Shown: positions 1-11,014 of the stretch, in pieces
Numbering within the stretch: position 1 is the first letter of the stretch
Layout of the letters: the number at the start of each line of letters is the position of its first letter
NCBI GenBank assembly: GCA_025602905.1
Contig: JAHLKI010000035.1
Span: 178,963-242,962 of the forward strand
Source: Phlyctochytrium arcticum
Taxonomy: Eukaryota > Chytridiomycota > Chytridiomycetes > Chytridiales > Chytridiaceae
Direction: 5' to 3'
Length of the DNA: 64,000 nucleotides
Program-made: the position numbers and the translations under genes
The notes under the pieces: model-generated
Told to the model about the DNA's origin: nothing
What the model saw: the letters and a program-made list of their open reading frames with translations, nothing else
Databases searched by the model: none

Positions 1-2461
1 GCTCTGGTTGAGTTTTGGATTGGACGTCGCTCATACTTTTTCCCCTTGGTATGGACAGTCGATTTACAGACTCGATGATGCTCTTTGACAGCCGGATATG
101 TGACATTTCGCTTCCTACTTTTCGGCGACCGCCACGTTTTCGCCGCAACTTTTGCTTCACTTCGGTGGCTGTAACATCATTGCTACCATCCGCAAGTTCG
201 GTAGGCTCCGCTGGGGTAGGTGGAAGAGATGGTGTAGGCTGAATTGCGGCAATGAAAATGCCATTGCCGGTCTGCTCTGATGGAGGTATTTTAAGACATT
301 CTTCTACGCTCATGTCATTAGAAGACCGCTGGGGCGTGTGTGTATATTTGCCTCAAGTGCAAACCTAGTTCGAAATCATCGTGTCTCTCAACCGGCACTT
401 CGGGTAGCACATATGCCAACTCCCACGGAGTCGGCGTGGATGACAATGCCTCCATTACCACCTGCTCATTCTCTTCCGGATGGATTGAGCGGGTAATGTA
501 CAACACCATCTGAACATTTGGAACTGATTCACTGGTGAATAAAAAGACAAAGCATTCATCTCGCATTCCCTTACATGACAGAGCGTGTCTCAGCATGCCA
601 AGCTGTTGGGTTTTCAACGACCACAGATCTTTTTGCGAGTATTGATCATTCGGAAATTCTAAACATGATTAAGTCCGGTGGTGGGAAAGTAATACTTTCA
701 AAAGGCCAGCATACCCTCCTCTTGCAGTAAGTACCCGAGTTTGTCCAGAACGGCCGAACCAGAATTTGGTGGCTCAACTACAACCACTGATACCTGACTA
801 TCCATTAAGTGTCAATTCGGAACCAAGCTCTTCACGGCGTACCTTTGCGAATCTCGGATCTTGCGGATTTACATCGACAAAGTCTTGCTCGAGTATCTCT
901 ATATCTACTCAAGATAAGTCTACCAGAATTCACAGTCTTTCACAGGGCGGTCGTACTTTCGCATCCCTGTGCTTGACAATGCATGCGAAAAGAGTCCAGC
1001 CGGCCGGGTCGAGATTCACAGGCAATCAGCTTTCCCATTCCGTCAATGACAGAGGCCAAATGCAGAGCCTTTATACCTGATTGCGGGATTAGATTAAGTA
1101 AGTTGAACAATATCATTTCCCTTTACCGCATCCAGCTCGTGCATCCAGAATATGAATTTCGCCAAACTGAGATGATAGTGCAGGAAGTAGCGTACGAATA
1201 TGTTGAGGTCCCCAGAAGTTTGTCTTATCCTAGAAACGCCACGAGATTGGCACACTGGCCAGATATAGTATGTAGAAGCTACACACCTCAAAGATGAGTT
1301 TTCCATCGACTATAAACCTACTGGCCTTGATGTCAGAGAAGCGAGTAGGGCTCACTACCAGTAAATCATCAAAATCTGGATCAACGATGATGTCCGTTTG
1401 ACCTCTACACTAAAGATATGAGTATGAGAGGCTGCGCAATTTCTCAGCGTCAGGGCCCACCTTTCGTCGGCGTACCGGGAGAGGTCGTTCATGATTTGTG
1501 CTCGAGTAGTCTTCTTTGTGTTAACGCGAAGACACTTTGGCATCTCGACTATAGCATTTTATGAGTGTCATATAGTATGCCAAACCCGCAAAACAAGCGA
1601 ACCGGCGATGAATTCTTTTTCTCGAACATTCTCAGGGAGAACATTGGCCATTTGTTCCTGCGCTGTTTGACCGCTAGCTCTCCTCTCGACGCGTATTCTG
1701 GCATAAGCGGCCCCCAGCTTCACCTCGAAGTTTCTTAAACATTCATCCAGAGATTTCACTTTCTCTACAGCCATCTTATCTGCCGGTGTGTGATTCGGTG
1801 GCAGGCGATATGATATAGAAGGGTATCGGTGATAGTTGAAGTGATATTTCATAAGATCGTATAGCATGACTTTCACCAAGCCTAGGTCATTGAGAAACTA
1901 ATGTGACCTTGGTCAATGGAAGTGGGGTCTTCGCCCATGGGCCAAAAATACTCGCATACCTCGGTATGGTAAACTAGGAACTGCGTCTTGACAAGGATGA
2001 TATCAATATATGTCAAATCTGTTTCCCGAATGTAAGCAAACACTTATGCATGGAGAATTTGGACACTCAAACTTGCATTTCATAGTCCCATATACAAGCT
2101 TCAACACTGTGTCCCCCATTGTACTTTTCCCTGCGACATCTAGTCCTCCTGATTTTGATTTCCGGAGCGGTGCCGCGCCCACAAATACACTTTCATTGAC
2201 AATATTCTCCAATGTCTCGGCTGCTACAATCAGTTCGGCATAAGAGTGTTGTTTGGTGGTATCAGTATCGTCCAGTAATGAAAAGGACTTTCGCAGGCTG
2301 AGTGATGATGCAGCAGTCGCAGTTGATTCACGTCGCGATAGGGATGCCGCAGAAGGGCCTCCCGGAGCCAACGATATGTCTGAGTGGTACGCCCGTAGCC
2401 CATGCCGCCTTGGGCTGGCAGGCCGATTCATAGCTGAAACCTTGCTCATTCTCGTCTTCAA
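1..2461 (-). CDS. NSUN7-like RNA methyltransferase-family protein (3' end beyond window)
   Basis: Multi-exon gene read leftward from the Met at 2461. It belongs to the NOL1/NOP2/Sun family of RNA m5C methyltransferases and resembles NSUN7 most. The N-terminal helical part contains VMLYDLMKYHF and FEVKLGAAYARIRVERR, followed by VLPENVREKE, the pre-catalytic pattern of NSUN5/NSUN7. The Rossmann part follows (KALHLASVIDGMGKL, then DFVDVNPQDPRFAKV). Motif IV is EPPNSGS around 755-775 and motif VI is YITRSIHPEENE around 462-500. Both positions that normally hold cysteine (PPCSG, TCS) are Asn (codon 764-766) and Arg (489-491). Removing a likely 66-nt intron near 308-373 joins DDFEL to EECLKIPPSEQTGNGIFIAAI, matching the family's last strand. 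A basic Ser-rich tail then runs off the window edge. Family membership is fairly secure, inner exon borders are approximate, and catalysis looks unlikely. Confidence 0.75.
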
Positions 2462-2644
2462 TTCTGACGTTTTGGCACCTCTCGTCTGGTCACACCTCTG
2501 TTCAAACTTCCAAGCCCCGACGCTTACGTACGAGACGGAGCTAATATCGCCAAAAGTGGATACATTGCAAATCTTTGGGCGATGGACGCTTCATGAATCG
2601 AGCAAACAGAGGAAACCGCTCAACACTTTCACGCTGCCACTATA
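2462..2644. promoter_or_regulatory. Shared upstream region of the NSUN7-like and RPA49 genes
   Basis: These 183 bp separate two divergently read start codons, so both promoters must lie here or inside the first exons. I see no clear TATA box. Confidence 0.4.
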
Positions 2645-4325
2645 ATGTCCAAAGGGAAAGCTTCCAAGGTGCGACCGTCTGGTGAAGGAGACTTCATCAG
2701 GACAGTTGATACCGAGGGTGCTGATGTAGATTCGCCTATTTTAGGTAGGAACATTAGTGTCTTGTGCCAGCTTTGCAATTTTAACAAACTTTCTCGGCAG
2801 CGTCATTTCCGGATTTTCCAACAAAACCCTCAACATTGAATTTCGTCAACTATGCTCGTACGAAAGATGATGAATCTGGTGGTGCGAAGCGACGACGGAT
2901 CGTTGTTGGCGAAACGTCGAGCATTGAATATGTTGCCAGTAATGCTGGACAACACAACTTCTGCCGGTATGTTGAGGAGGGCCTTGAAATCGACTTGCTC
3001 TTATATCCCGGTACTGTTGTAGCTACGTGGTTGGCGTATACGACAAGAAATCCCAACAACTGTCATTGCAAGAAGCCGAAGTCTTTCGAGTGGATACAAT
3101 CGTCAAGTCGTTGAAGCACCACGTCTCTCGACATGTTGGGGAGAAGGTATGCTATAGCGATTTCGCATTGGAAGGCATCCCCTCATTTACATGTTCCACG
3201 ATAGAATACACTTGCTCGCAACACTTTGGGCGAGGCTTTCGGAACTCGAAAGCGACGCCAAGCTATTAAAGCTCTGGAAAAGAACGAGGTTGATGTAGCG
3301 GGCTTGGCCGAAGTCGAAGATGCTATTAAAGAAACAATAGACGAGAAATCCATGGGCCTACCGACAAGGGGTAAGTTCTGTCTTCTGGACGCCTCTGTCC
3401 ATTCGCACACCGCGATACTGACGACCGGTGCAGAGGAGGTCATGAAAGAAGCGCAAAACGATCGCAGCATTCCACCGTACAATATGAATGTACGAACAAC
3501 CCGGTTCTTCGTCGTTTCTTTACAGTATTGATTGTCTCCTAGGCCACGTCACCTTCGGAAGTGTACAATCCTGATGACTTGATATCGCCATTGGACTTGA
3601 ATGCCCTAAATATCAAGGAGCTTGTCAAAGCTCGTAACACTGAGACAGTACAGAAGCTGATTAAGCCCATCACGTAGGTTCCATCGGGGTCTTTGTCAAT
3701 GGCCTTTGCATTTACAACCATCTTGAGCAGCACTTCCAAATGGATCACAGAGCGCATCTGTCAAGTGCTGAAAGCGAAAAATGACACTGTGACCATTCGG
3801 AGGGTAAGATTTCGCCTCTTCGTGGAGACGTTGGCTGAATACTAAAATTACCGCGTGTTGTAGCTGGTGTATCTCGCCTATCTGATGAAGTTCCACAACC
3901 TGAAAATAAATGATCTTAACAGCGACAATCTTTCGGCTCGACTGGGAGGAGTGCCTCAAGTAATATGTGAATCCCTGATTCTGAAATTTACGGAGTACCA
4001 GGAGGATGAAGGACGAAAGCGATATCGCATGACCCCCAAACTGACAGATCTGTTGCGAGCATACATCTTGGCCATTTGCCTCACAGTGGATGGCTTCAAG
4101 GTGAATTCGACAGAAATCGCTCGCGATTTGAAGATACCTGCGAAGCAGTAAGTGATGACCGCCATTGTCTTGGCTTTGCTCTTGTCCTAACCAACTGTTT
4201 CAAGGATGCACGATATTGCCCGAGAGCTTGGGTGTAGGTTTCAGACATACACGACTGACGATGATAAGACGAAGAAAATCATGGGGTTATCTGTCCCATT
4301 GTCTTTTCCACAACGCACTCGTTAG
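2645..4325 (+). CDS. RPA49: DNA-directed RNA polymerase I subunit A49
   Basis: Homologue of the Pol I-specific subunit A49 (POLR1E), which with A34.5 forms the TFIIF-like heterodimer and helps rRNA transcription in the nucleolus. The exons splice cleanly: PIL|ASFPDF (intron ends near 2801), C|RYVVGVYDKKSQ, VGEK|NTLARNTLGEAFGTRKRRQAI, then further exons to a TAG at 4323-4325. The N-terminal half has the dimerisation-domain pattern (FVNYAR, VGVYDKKSQQLSL, then the LGEAFGTRKR linker typical of A49). The C-terminal half is the tandem winged-helix part (VYLAYLMKFHNLKIND, MTPKLTDLLRAYILAICL, MHDIARELGCRF). At least six introns are present. The start at 2645 (MSKGKASKVRP) is the first Met before conserved sequence. 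It is divergent from the NSUN7-like gene and convergent with acetate kinase. Confidence 0.9.
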
Positions 4326-4574
4326 AGACTTCACATGAGCATGTCACTTATTTCATTTCATATTTTTAAATTAACTTATTGCAACTATACCTTGTAGATC
4401 GTGTAAATACCTCCCTCGTTATCTGCTTGAGCATATGCGTTGTTATCTTGCCATTGCAAAGGAATGTGCAAGTGCAGAAGTTTCTCCTTCAAGTTTGGCT
4501 TTTCTGATGTCGTTGATTTGTGTATGTAATTTTAGAAAGCATAAACTAATGGAGCCGGCCGGTTCTATACCTAG

Positions 4575-6123
4575 CTATTCACTAATATGAACGAGTTGCA
4601 TCACATCGTTTGCGATTTCAAATTCCTCATCCGTTGGAACTACTAACACTCGCATCCCATCGTTGCCACGTGTTAAAGACTTCACTTCTGAGGTAGAACT
4701 CAGCTCGTCGTTCAATGCCCAGTCAATTTCCACATCTTTTAAAAGCGTATTGCTCAAAGACTCCAGGACACGTTTCCGGGCGCGGGCAGAATGTTCCCCA
4801 ATCCCCCCAGTGAAAAGTATACAATGCGCAGGGTTTAGCGCCGTATGGTAGCTCCCGATGTATGTAGTAATCCGATACTAAACAAAGAATATGAAACGTT
4901 TAGTAAATCTACAGATCCGATCATCAGCTGGAGTATTCCTTACACAAAACATGTCGAACGCGAGCCGCGCTCGGTCCCGATCTTCCTTGGACTTGCTTTT
5001 GTCATGTCCATCCATGATCTCAATAACATTCTTTATATTTGATTCGCCACAAATACCCTTCAACCCAGATTCTCTGTTCAGAATCTCCTCCACGCGGGAC
5101 ACGGTGGGGTGTCGAACTTTGTGACCTCCTTTGTGTCCGGGTGCGTCGTCAGAAATGTCAGTAGAAGGAAGAACGGGCACGCGCTCAGTCAATGGGCTCT
5201 GCACAGCAGTCTTGTCATCTTTGTCCTCTGAAAACATGTGAAATGCTGCTACCGGGTCAACATCCCCGCAGCGCGAGGCCATGAGTAGCCCCGAGACGGG
5301 GGTATAGCCCATTGAGCAGTCGATACTCTTGCCCGCTCGAATGGCGCATGCAGACGACCCATTTCCCAAATGCAGCGAGATGATATTCATCTTATCGTTG
5401 CCAGTAAAGGAAGCCGCAGTTCGGGACACATAAGCATGCGAGATACCATGGAAGCCGTATTTTCGGATATGATGACGCTCAGAAGGTTCGTATGGCAATG
5501 CATATCGCCACGTAGCTTCGGGCATTGTCTGATGGAAAGCCGTGTCAAACACACCGACCTGTGTGATATGCGTGCTCTTTGAGGGATACATTTCAAAGCA
5601 TTTCTTGATCAACTGCACAGCTGCAGCATTATGAAGTGGTGCCAGGATCGAAAGATCTTCTAATTCGGGAAGCGTCTTCTGTTCGTCTAAAATAGTTGGC
5701 TCTAGAAAACGAGTTCCCCCATGCACAATTCTATGCCCAATGGCATGTAGATTTGACAGGAACTCGGGGTGATGCAAGTTGATTTGATCTAGAAGATGGC
5801 TAAAGACGTTGCCGTGAGTAGTGACGGGGTCCCCAGCAAGGTTATCAATGGTAAAGTCAGAGCTATCATCCCCCTTCATAACCGTCGCCGAGAATGTAGT
5901 CTGTTCCTTGCCGACAGCCGATGCGGTAGCCTTGAACAATACGTCCAGTTTTGGAGTGTCATCAGTGTTTACCCCAGACTGGAGACCGAAAATGCGGAGC
6001 TTGATGCTCGAACTGTGATTGTTTTTAGGTGGTATGGAAAGGCGGGCCTACGCTCCTGTCTGACCTTCCTGCGTTAACCACCAGTATCGTCCTCTGGCCG
6101 TTGTTCTTCGTGTTGGTACTCAT
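4575..6123 (-). CDS. ackA: Acetate kinase
   Basis: Converts acetyl phosphate and ADP to acetate and ATP, and the reverse. Exon 1 starts at 6123 (MSTNTKNNGQ), reaches the phosphate-binding VVNAGSSS motif, and is split by an intron inside that motif (about 6020-6065). The large second exon has HRIVHGG, THITQVGVFDTAFHQTMPE, RYGFHGISH-like (KYGFHGISHAYV), the HLGNGSSACAI motif, DCSMGYTPVSGLLMASRCGDVDP and EEILNRESGLKGI. A third exon (after the intron around 4882-4943) carries ILFTGGIGEHSARAR and the end at the TAG 4575-4577. Length, about 415 residues, is normal. In fungi that have this enzyme, acetyl phosphate is thought to come from phosphoketolase (Xfp). No such gene is in the window. All core motifs look intact, so an active enzyme is expected. 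Confidence 0.95.
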
Positions 6124-6254
6124 CGCGGTGCTGATCGCTGTAGCATGAAACAGTGTCAAGAGGCCCCGTTCGACCGCGTGAAGCCTTTCCTGGCTTGACA
6201 AATTGCTCCACAGGCTGACTCTGAAAGGTGAACAGCAACAGTTGACAAAGGAAC

Positions 6255-8735
6255 ATGTTTTCAAAACTTCCAGCCTTCCTGGCGGACAGCAACAAACGGT
6301 ACAAGGAAGACACAAGCAGACTTGCCCACTGGCTAGCGACAACCAGTAAGTGCCTCGGCCGTGAGCTGGATATTCAGCAGGTTGCTCAACCGCAAGCGGC
6401 CCCGTCAAAACGACTCAAAGGAAAGGCCCGCAAGGCTGCAAGAGAGAAAGAGGGAAGAGTGCGAGGACATGAGGCTCCCGGGACAGGTGCTGCTACTCCG
6501 CGGCGGCCAGCCACCAAGTCCATATTGACCGTCAAACAATTTAAAGAGCTTGCCAACTATATCGTTCAAGCTGGTGTTACGGTTCCTAGCTATGTCCTTT
6601 CCCTCGCAGAGCGTGCCATCGCAGTGCGCAAAGAGTGTTCCGATTATTTCCGGCAGGTGCCTGGCAAGTCTCAGAGTGAGCTCAAAAGTGACAAGACACA
6701 TTGGAACTTTATAGAAGTTCTCCAGAATGTGGCGGACATGTTGCGCCCGTTGTGCCCTCGAAATGTCGAGGCTACGGAGCCGGTTCAGGATGCTGCGAAT
6801 GCCGATGAAACTGTAACACTGGAAAACAAGTTTGCTTTGCTTGACTTTGAAGACCTCCCAGACGAACTTGCGATTGATGAATCAAGTCCATTGAGCTCGA
6901 GCTTACCCGCCGCATACGAAATAGACCATCAGGAATACGATGTTGAAGAGGATGATTCAGAGGTCTTTTTCAGTGTGTACTGCCTGTTCAAGGATCTTGC
7001 CAACATCCGGGCGTTTATTCAGGATCTTTGGAAAGAGTACAAGGCTGGGAAGGTCGACCTGGTCACAGCTTCGGTCACGACAAATACTGCCCTGGAAATG
7101 ATTCATGATTTACAGGAAGATTTTACCACCCTCCATCCCCTCATCGAAGACTATGCGAGCGCTCGAGACATACTATACTTATCGGTTGCTTTGAGGCGAG
7201 GAGAACATCCGAACAGTACGACCAACACTTCAGGGGACTTTAATCCGCGCATGGTAGATGTTCTGGAGTTCCTTTACATACCTGCACAATCATATTTGGA
7301 AACGCTGAGCCAAGTCATACAGCCCAAAACATGTCCCATTTACAACGGACAGTATGGCTATTATGATCCGAGCAATGCCAGCTCCGGACTTACGTATGAC
7401 CAAAGGTGCTGGGAAGACCGTCGGCTACTTATGGAGATTATGCCTGAATTTGTGCTCATGGCAAATATGGACATCGACTTTCCGGTGGAGGATGTTCTCA
7501 GCGCTGAGTTTGCACGGTTTGCAAAGACCAAAGAGTTGTCACTGGCTCTAATATTTGGAACGCAAGTCTTTCTTGACATCCATCACATCATGGAAAAGCA
7601 AGTAGGGCGTGGCTTTGTGGAACTCCAACTGACGGGTGCTGATCTGCTAAAATCATTGAAAGCGCGACAGGCCAATATGTCCAAAGTGCCAAGTACATGG
7701 CCTAAGCAGAACGAGAAGTGTTTCACACAATTTGAACTGATGGTTGAAGAATGGATCCTGAAAGACCGATTGCAGCTCATTAGTACGAGCGTTCGCGAGA
7801 CCGCTGCCTACCGCGTTAATGCTCGTCATTCGTATCTCCTTCTCAAGTGGCACCCATGGCTCAGTGGCATGCTTCAATTTCAGGCTTATCTTACATTTCA
7901 GGAATTGGGAATTGTTTACGCAAACGCGTGCGGCTCGATTATGTACGTTGCTCATCTTTATGAGGCGTGCAAGCATTCCATTGTATTGGGAGAAAACAAG
8001 CTTTGGGATGATATGGAATGGGTCATGCAAACGCATGGCAAGGAACGCATGTTTCGCGGACGAGTCCCACAGACGCCGCTAGAATCCCTGAAAAGCTTCT
8101 GTCTAACGATGGGAATGTCTCCGGCCGAATTCTCATCAGATCGATTGCGGAGACCCAAGAAAGCACCTGCGTTTGTTTCACACCCAAACGGCCCAATAGG
8201 TCTCACGGAAAGTACGACCGTGTCGCTCATATTTCGCCCTCGCCTTTGTTACAAAACAGGACAGCCGTTTACTATTGAGCATGTGAACGTTGCTCTCCAA
8301 AGAATCATGTCGACTGCTTCTGGTGGTCCATTATCAAAGTTACAACTGCAATGGGACCGTAGACATTGTTTGACACCCCTGCAGCTGCTTGTTGTTTTGA
8401 AAAACGGATTACGGTCAGAAAAAGACATGCTTCGCTTCGGCTATCTGTCCATGCATACTCGATGTATGAATATATTACAAGATCTGCATCAAGCTTTAGA
8501 TGTCACACTCACGCGATATTTTGGACCGCAGTATCTGGAGGATGAAACTCAGCTCCCATTTGTCATCGGGTATCTGCTTCAAATATCGACAGGATCGGAG
8601 GCGATCAAGCAGAAACTGAAACTTAAAGATGCTGATTGCAGCAGCAAACTCATGCACAAAGCGGGAGAGACTTTGTCGCCGTGGCTCGAGAAGGAAGGCA
8701 ATTTTGAGTTGGTCAAGATGAAGTCACGCAAATAG
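6255..8735 (+). CDS. DUF6604-type fungal protein of unknown function
   Basis: Single long exon encoding 826 residues. The N-terminus MFSKLPAFLADSNKRYKEDT followed by HWLATTSK has the pattern I associate with the DUF6604 domain at the start of many large fungal proteins: a Leu/Phe-rich opening, YKxDT, then a W-containing helix. A basic low-complexity linker follows at residues 50-80 (KRLKGKARKAAREKEGR). SILTVKQFKELANYI and VPSYVLSLAERAIAVRKECSDYF complete the domain. The remainder, from about residue 220, is helical, with no catalytic motif, membrane segment or signal peptide that I recognise. It starts only 131 bp from the divergent acetate kinase start, so the promoters must be compact. No intron is needed, which is unusual for this window. 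The biochemical function is unknown. Confidence 0.75.
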   Translation: MFSKLPAFLADSNKRYKEDTSRLAHWLATTSKCLGRELDIQQVAQPQAAPSKRLKGKARKAAREKEGRVRGHEAPGTGAATPRRPATKSILTVKQFKELANYIVQAGVTVPSYVLSLAERAIAVRKECSDYFRQVPGKSQSELKSDKTHWNFIEVLQNVADMLRPLCPRNVEATEPVQDAANADETVTLENKFALLDFEDLPDELAIDESSPLSSSLPAAYEIDHQEYDVEEDDSEVFFSVYCLFKDLANIRAFIQDLWKEYKAGKVDLVTASVTTNTALEMIHDLQEDFTTLHPLIEDYASARDILYLSVALRRGEHPNSTTNTSGDFNPRMVDVLEFLYIPAQSYLETLSQVIQPKTCPIYNGQYGYYDPSNASSGLTYDQRCWEDRRLLMEIMPEFVLMANMDIDFPVEDVLSAEFARFAKTKELSLALIFGTQVFLDIHHIMEKQVGRGFVELQLTGADLLKSLKARQANMSKVPSTWPKQNEKCFTQFELMVEEWILKDRLQLISTSVRETAAYRVNARHSYLLLKWHPWLSGMLQFQAYLTFQELGIVYANACGSIMYVAHLYEACKHSIVLGENKLWDDMEWVMQTHGKERMFRGRVPQTPLESLKSFCLTMGMSPAEFSSDRLRRPKKAPAFVSHPNGPIGLTESTTVSLIFRPRLCYKTGQPFTIEHVNVALQRIMSTASGGPLSKLQLQWDRRHCLTPLQLLVVLKNGLRSEKDMLRFGYLSMHTRCMNILQDLHQALDVTLTRYFGPQYLEDETQLPFVIGYLLQISTGSEAIKQKLKLKDADCSSKLMHKAGETLSPWLEKEGNFELVKMKSRK

Positions 8736-9436
8736 TTGGTTTGGAAAGTTTGCCTGATTAGTATGTTCTATGTTATGGGATGCTGGACTGCTACTCGAAT
8801 TCTTTCGAACATTGTGCTTAGTTGTATTCTGGTAGGTAGTTAGGTAGGGTAATTAGGCCGAGTACAATGGAACTGGGCGTTTTTGATCAGGATCACTATT
8901 TGGCCTGACCTTTTTTCAAAATCAGTTGGTTACTTATCCCGGGTCGAGTTCTGGCCCTTGAAGCAGAACTACCCCTTATCATGCCATGCCATTTTGTCAA
9001 AAAGGGAGCTAGACGTATCTCAAGTCCCCTCCAACGTATGCAGCATTATGCCTGACGGCGTCAGTAGCAAAGATGTTCATGCGAACGGGTAACGCTGCAC
9101 CCGACTTCAATACAAGGGCACGAGAGAGGAAGGATTTTCCCTGTGACTATCAACAACAATCGAAAAGAACAACTAATGGGGCGGCACCGACGGTTCGCTG
9201 ACGCTTCGTACAAAAGATATGTATGTATTTGTGCAGAGTGCGTGATCAGATTGAATCGTATCGTTCGATTCAATAAATAAACAAAACTGAAACCCAGGAG
9301 AAACGATCGAGGAAGTTGGTGTGGTATATGTACATGGGGTCTCGATAATAGTTGCTGCCAGAGATTCTCGCACAACCTACAGGATATCGAGGGTGTTGTG
9401 ATCTTGCCGGCCTAATCGACGGAAAGAAAGTCGGAT
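8736..9436. other. Convergent intergenic region, no gene seen
   Basis: About 700 bp lie between the stop codons of the DUF6604-like gene and the CS/Sel1 gene. The stretch is moderately AT-rich, with an AATAAATAAA string near 9271-9280 that could serve as a polyadenylation signal on the plus strand. The short open frames here lack conserved sequence and look like chance. Confidence 0.5.
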
Positions 9437-11014
9437 CTATTGGCGTGACCGTTTGAAATAAACCCAGAGACCAATGCCGATGGCGACTAAAGCTGTCGAT
9501 GCACCCAAAACTTCAAGTGTCGTAAAAGTCGCGTCGCGCTGGGACTTGCGATGTTGTCGTTGAGCGGGTTTGCGATCCCAGCGTTGGTTCCGCCGTTTAT
9601 TGGAAGAAGGCTTTTTGCTTCCGCGGTTTACCGGTGCGCCATCTTCTCGTGGTTGACCTTGTGAAGCACGAGTGTCACCATTCTGATTGAGAAATGATAC
9701 ACTATCACCATCATTTTCGCCAATCGTTTCTACTTTCACCACATTTACGGCTAGCTCTTTCAGTGCCTGATCGATGGCTTCTTCCAGGTGCGCCGTACCC
9801 CCCACTTGAAGCAAAACACCTCGTGCGACTTCGACGAGACCAGCGACATCCAACACCTTTCCCGGTGCTACCCCTTTGATCTTTCGAACTTGTTCTTCAA
9901 CTCCTACCAGAACGTCAAGACCAATCCCTTCTAAGCCAGCTAGTTGTGGGGGAAGATCGAGATTGTCGTCCAGCTGCATCGCTTGCTTGAGCATTTGGAT
10001 GCCGTCCGACATGTTCTGATCGCAGCCAAAGCCATTACTAGTATACAAAGCCAAAGACCATAGAGCTCGTGGGTGTTTGCAATCAACGGCGGCCACTCGG
10101 AAATATTGATAGCTCTTGTCAATACCTTGTGCCGATTCAGGAAGTCCATAGCCTCCTTCAGCATACAATACTCCCGCACGCCACATTGATAGGCCCAGTA
10201 GTTCTCGGTGGCTGTCGACAGCTTTATGAAGTTCCAAAGTGGCGCGCAGTTTGTTCAAATACTGCACACTTTTCGCGAAATCCTTCGGACGTACTGGGTC
10301 GGTTGTCAATTGTGTGCCATTTTCTTGATTTCGTAGCTTTATAAGCATTTCCTGATTCATTGGCGCAAATCCCTGGCTAACCACCAAACACGCTTCGGGG
10401 TGTCCAGCGTCGGCAGCCTTCAAATGATAATCGAATGCTAAAGAGGCATCTCTGTCCACGGGTATTTCGGGATGACCCTCCTTACCAAGTTCATACCAAG
10501 CGCCTAACTTGAGACACGCTGCGACGCTACCTCTCTGGGCGGCAGCCCGATACCATTTGATAGCTCGTTCGGGTGATGACAATTTCACAAGGAACCAGTC
10601 CGCAAAGCAAAATAGAGAATGGGGATCCACATCATCCAATGTTGCATCTTTCGGCATTGGCGCAGGTGTATTCCGACCGGAAGAAAAGAGAATTGGGTAC
10701 ATTTGTGGTTCCCCAAACATTTCGTCAACCACTTCCTTGGTCAGATGTAAGTTAAGAACCCTCAGGCCGGATTTTGACGCATTTTGCAAGTCGTAGATCG
10801 AGTCTTCTTTTGAAATTGGGGAGTATAGCCACCCCGATAGAAGCGGTTCCGTTTCGCCCTCCACTGTAACAAGGAGCTTCTCCCGGTCAATGACTACGGA
10901 ATCCCCCTTGCGTTTCTTTGGGTCAAACTCTTTGGGGACTCGGCATGTTACCGTGAGAGACGTTGCGGTTTGTTCCACAGTATAAGTTGCGCCATCCAGG
11001 AAAGTTTCTGTCAT
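9437..11014 (-). CDS. CS (p23-like) domain plus Sel1-repeat protein with C-terminal membrane anchor
   Basis: Single exon, 525 residues. Residues 1-70 form a beta-rich CS/NudC-like domain (YTVEQTATSLTVTCRVP, KLLVTVEGETEPLLSGWLYSPI), as in Hsp90 co-chaperones and NudC. Residues about 140-340 hold Sel1-like repeats (RAIKWYRAAAQRGSVAACLKLGAWYELG; YHLKAADAGHPEACLVVSQ; KSYQYFRVAAVDCKHPRALWSLALYTSNGFG). A Ser/Arg-rich linker (about 460-500) leads to one hydrophobic helix, STALVAIGIGLWVYF, followed by KRSRQ at the very end. That is the layout of a tail-anchored protein facing the cytosol. Sel1 repeats often scaffold ER or mitochondrial quality-control complexes. A chaperone-linked role at a membrane is inference. 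The start at 11014 is the first Met of the CS domain. Confidence 0.75.
   Translation of the reverse strand: MTETFLDGATYTVEQTATSLTVTCRVPKEFDPKKRKGDSVVIDREKLLVTVEGETEPLLSGWLYSPISKEDSIYDLQNASKSGLRVLNLHLTKEVVDEMFGEPQMYPILFSSGRNTPAPMPKDATLDDVDPHSLFCFADWFLVKLSSPERAIKWYRAAAQRGSVAACLKLGAWYELGKEGHPEIPVDRDASLAFDYHLKAADAGHPEACLVVSQGFAPMNQEMLIKLRNQENGTQLTTDPVRPKDFAKSVQYLNKLRATLELHKAVDSHRELLGLSMWRAGVLYAEGGYGLPESAQGIDKSYQYFRVAAVDCKHPRALWSLALYTSNGFGCDQNMSDGIQMLKQAMQLDDNLDLPPQLAGLEGIGLDVLVGVEEQVRKIKGVAPGKVLDVAGLVEVARGVLLQVGGTAHLEEAIDQALKELAVNVVKVETIGENDGDSVSFLNQNGDTRASQGQPREDGAPVNRGSKKPSSNKRRNQRWDRKPAQRQHRKSQRDATFTTLEVLGASTALVAIGIGLWVYFKRSRQ

Noticed and set aside
1568..2461. Possible PPP1R36-like (protein phosphatase 1 regulatory) gene
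   Set aside because: The exon with FEVKLGAAYARI looked similar at first, but the following VLPENVREKE and the downstream EENE and Rossmann motifs fit NSUN5/NSUN7 far better.
9250..9290. GTTCGATTC near 9262 as a tRNA
   Set aside because: No cloverleaf could be drawn around it, and the flanks are AT-rich.
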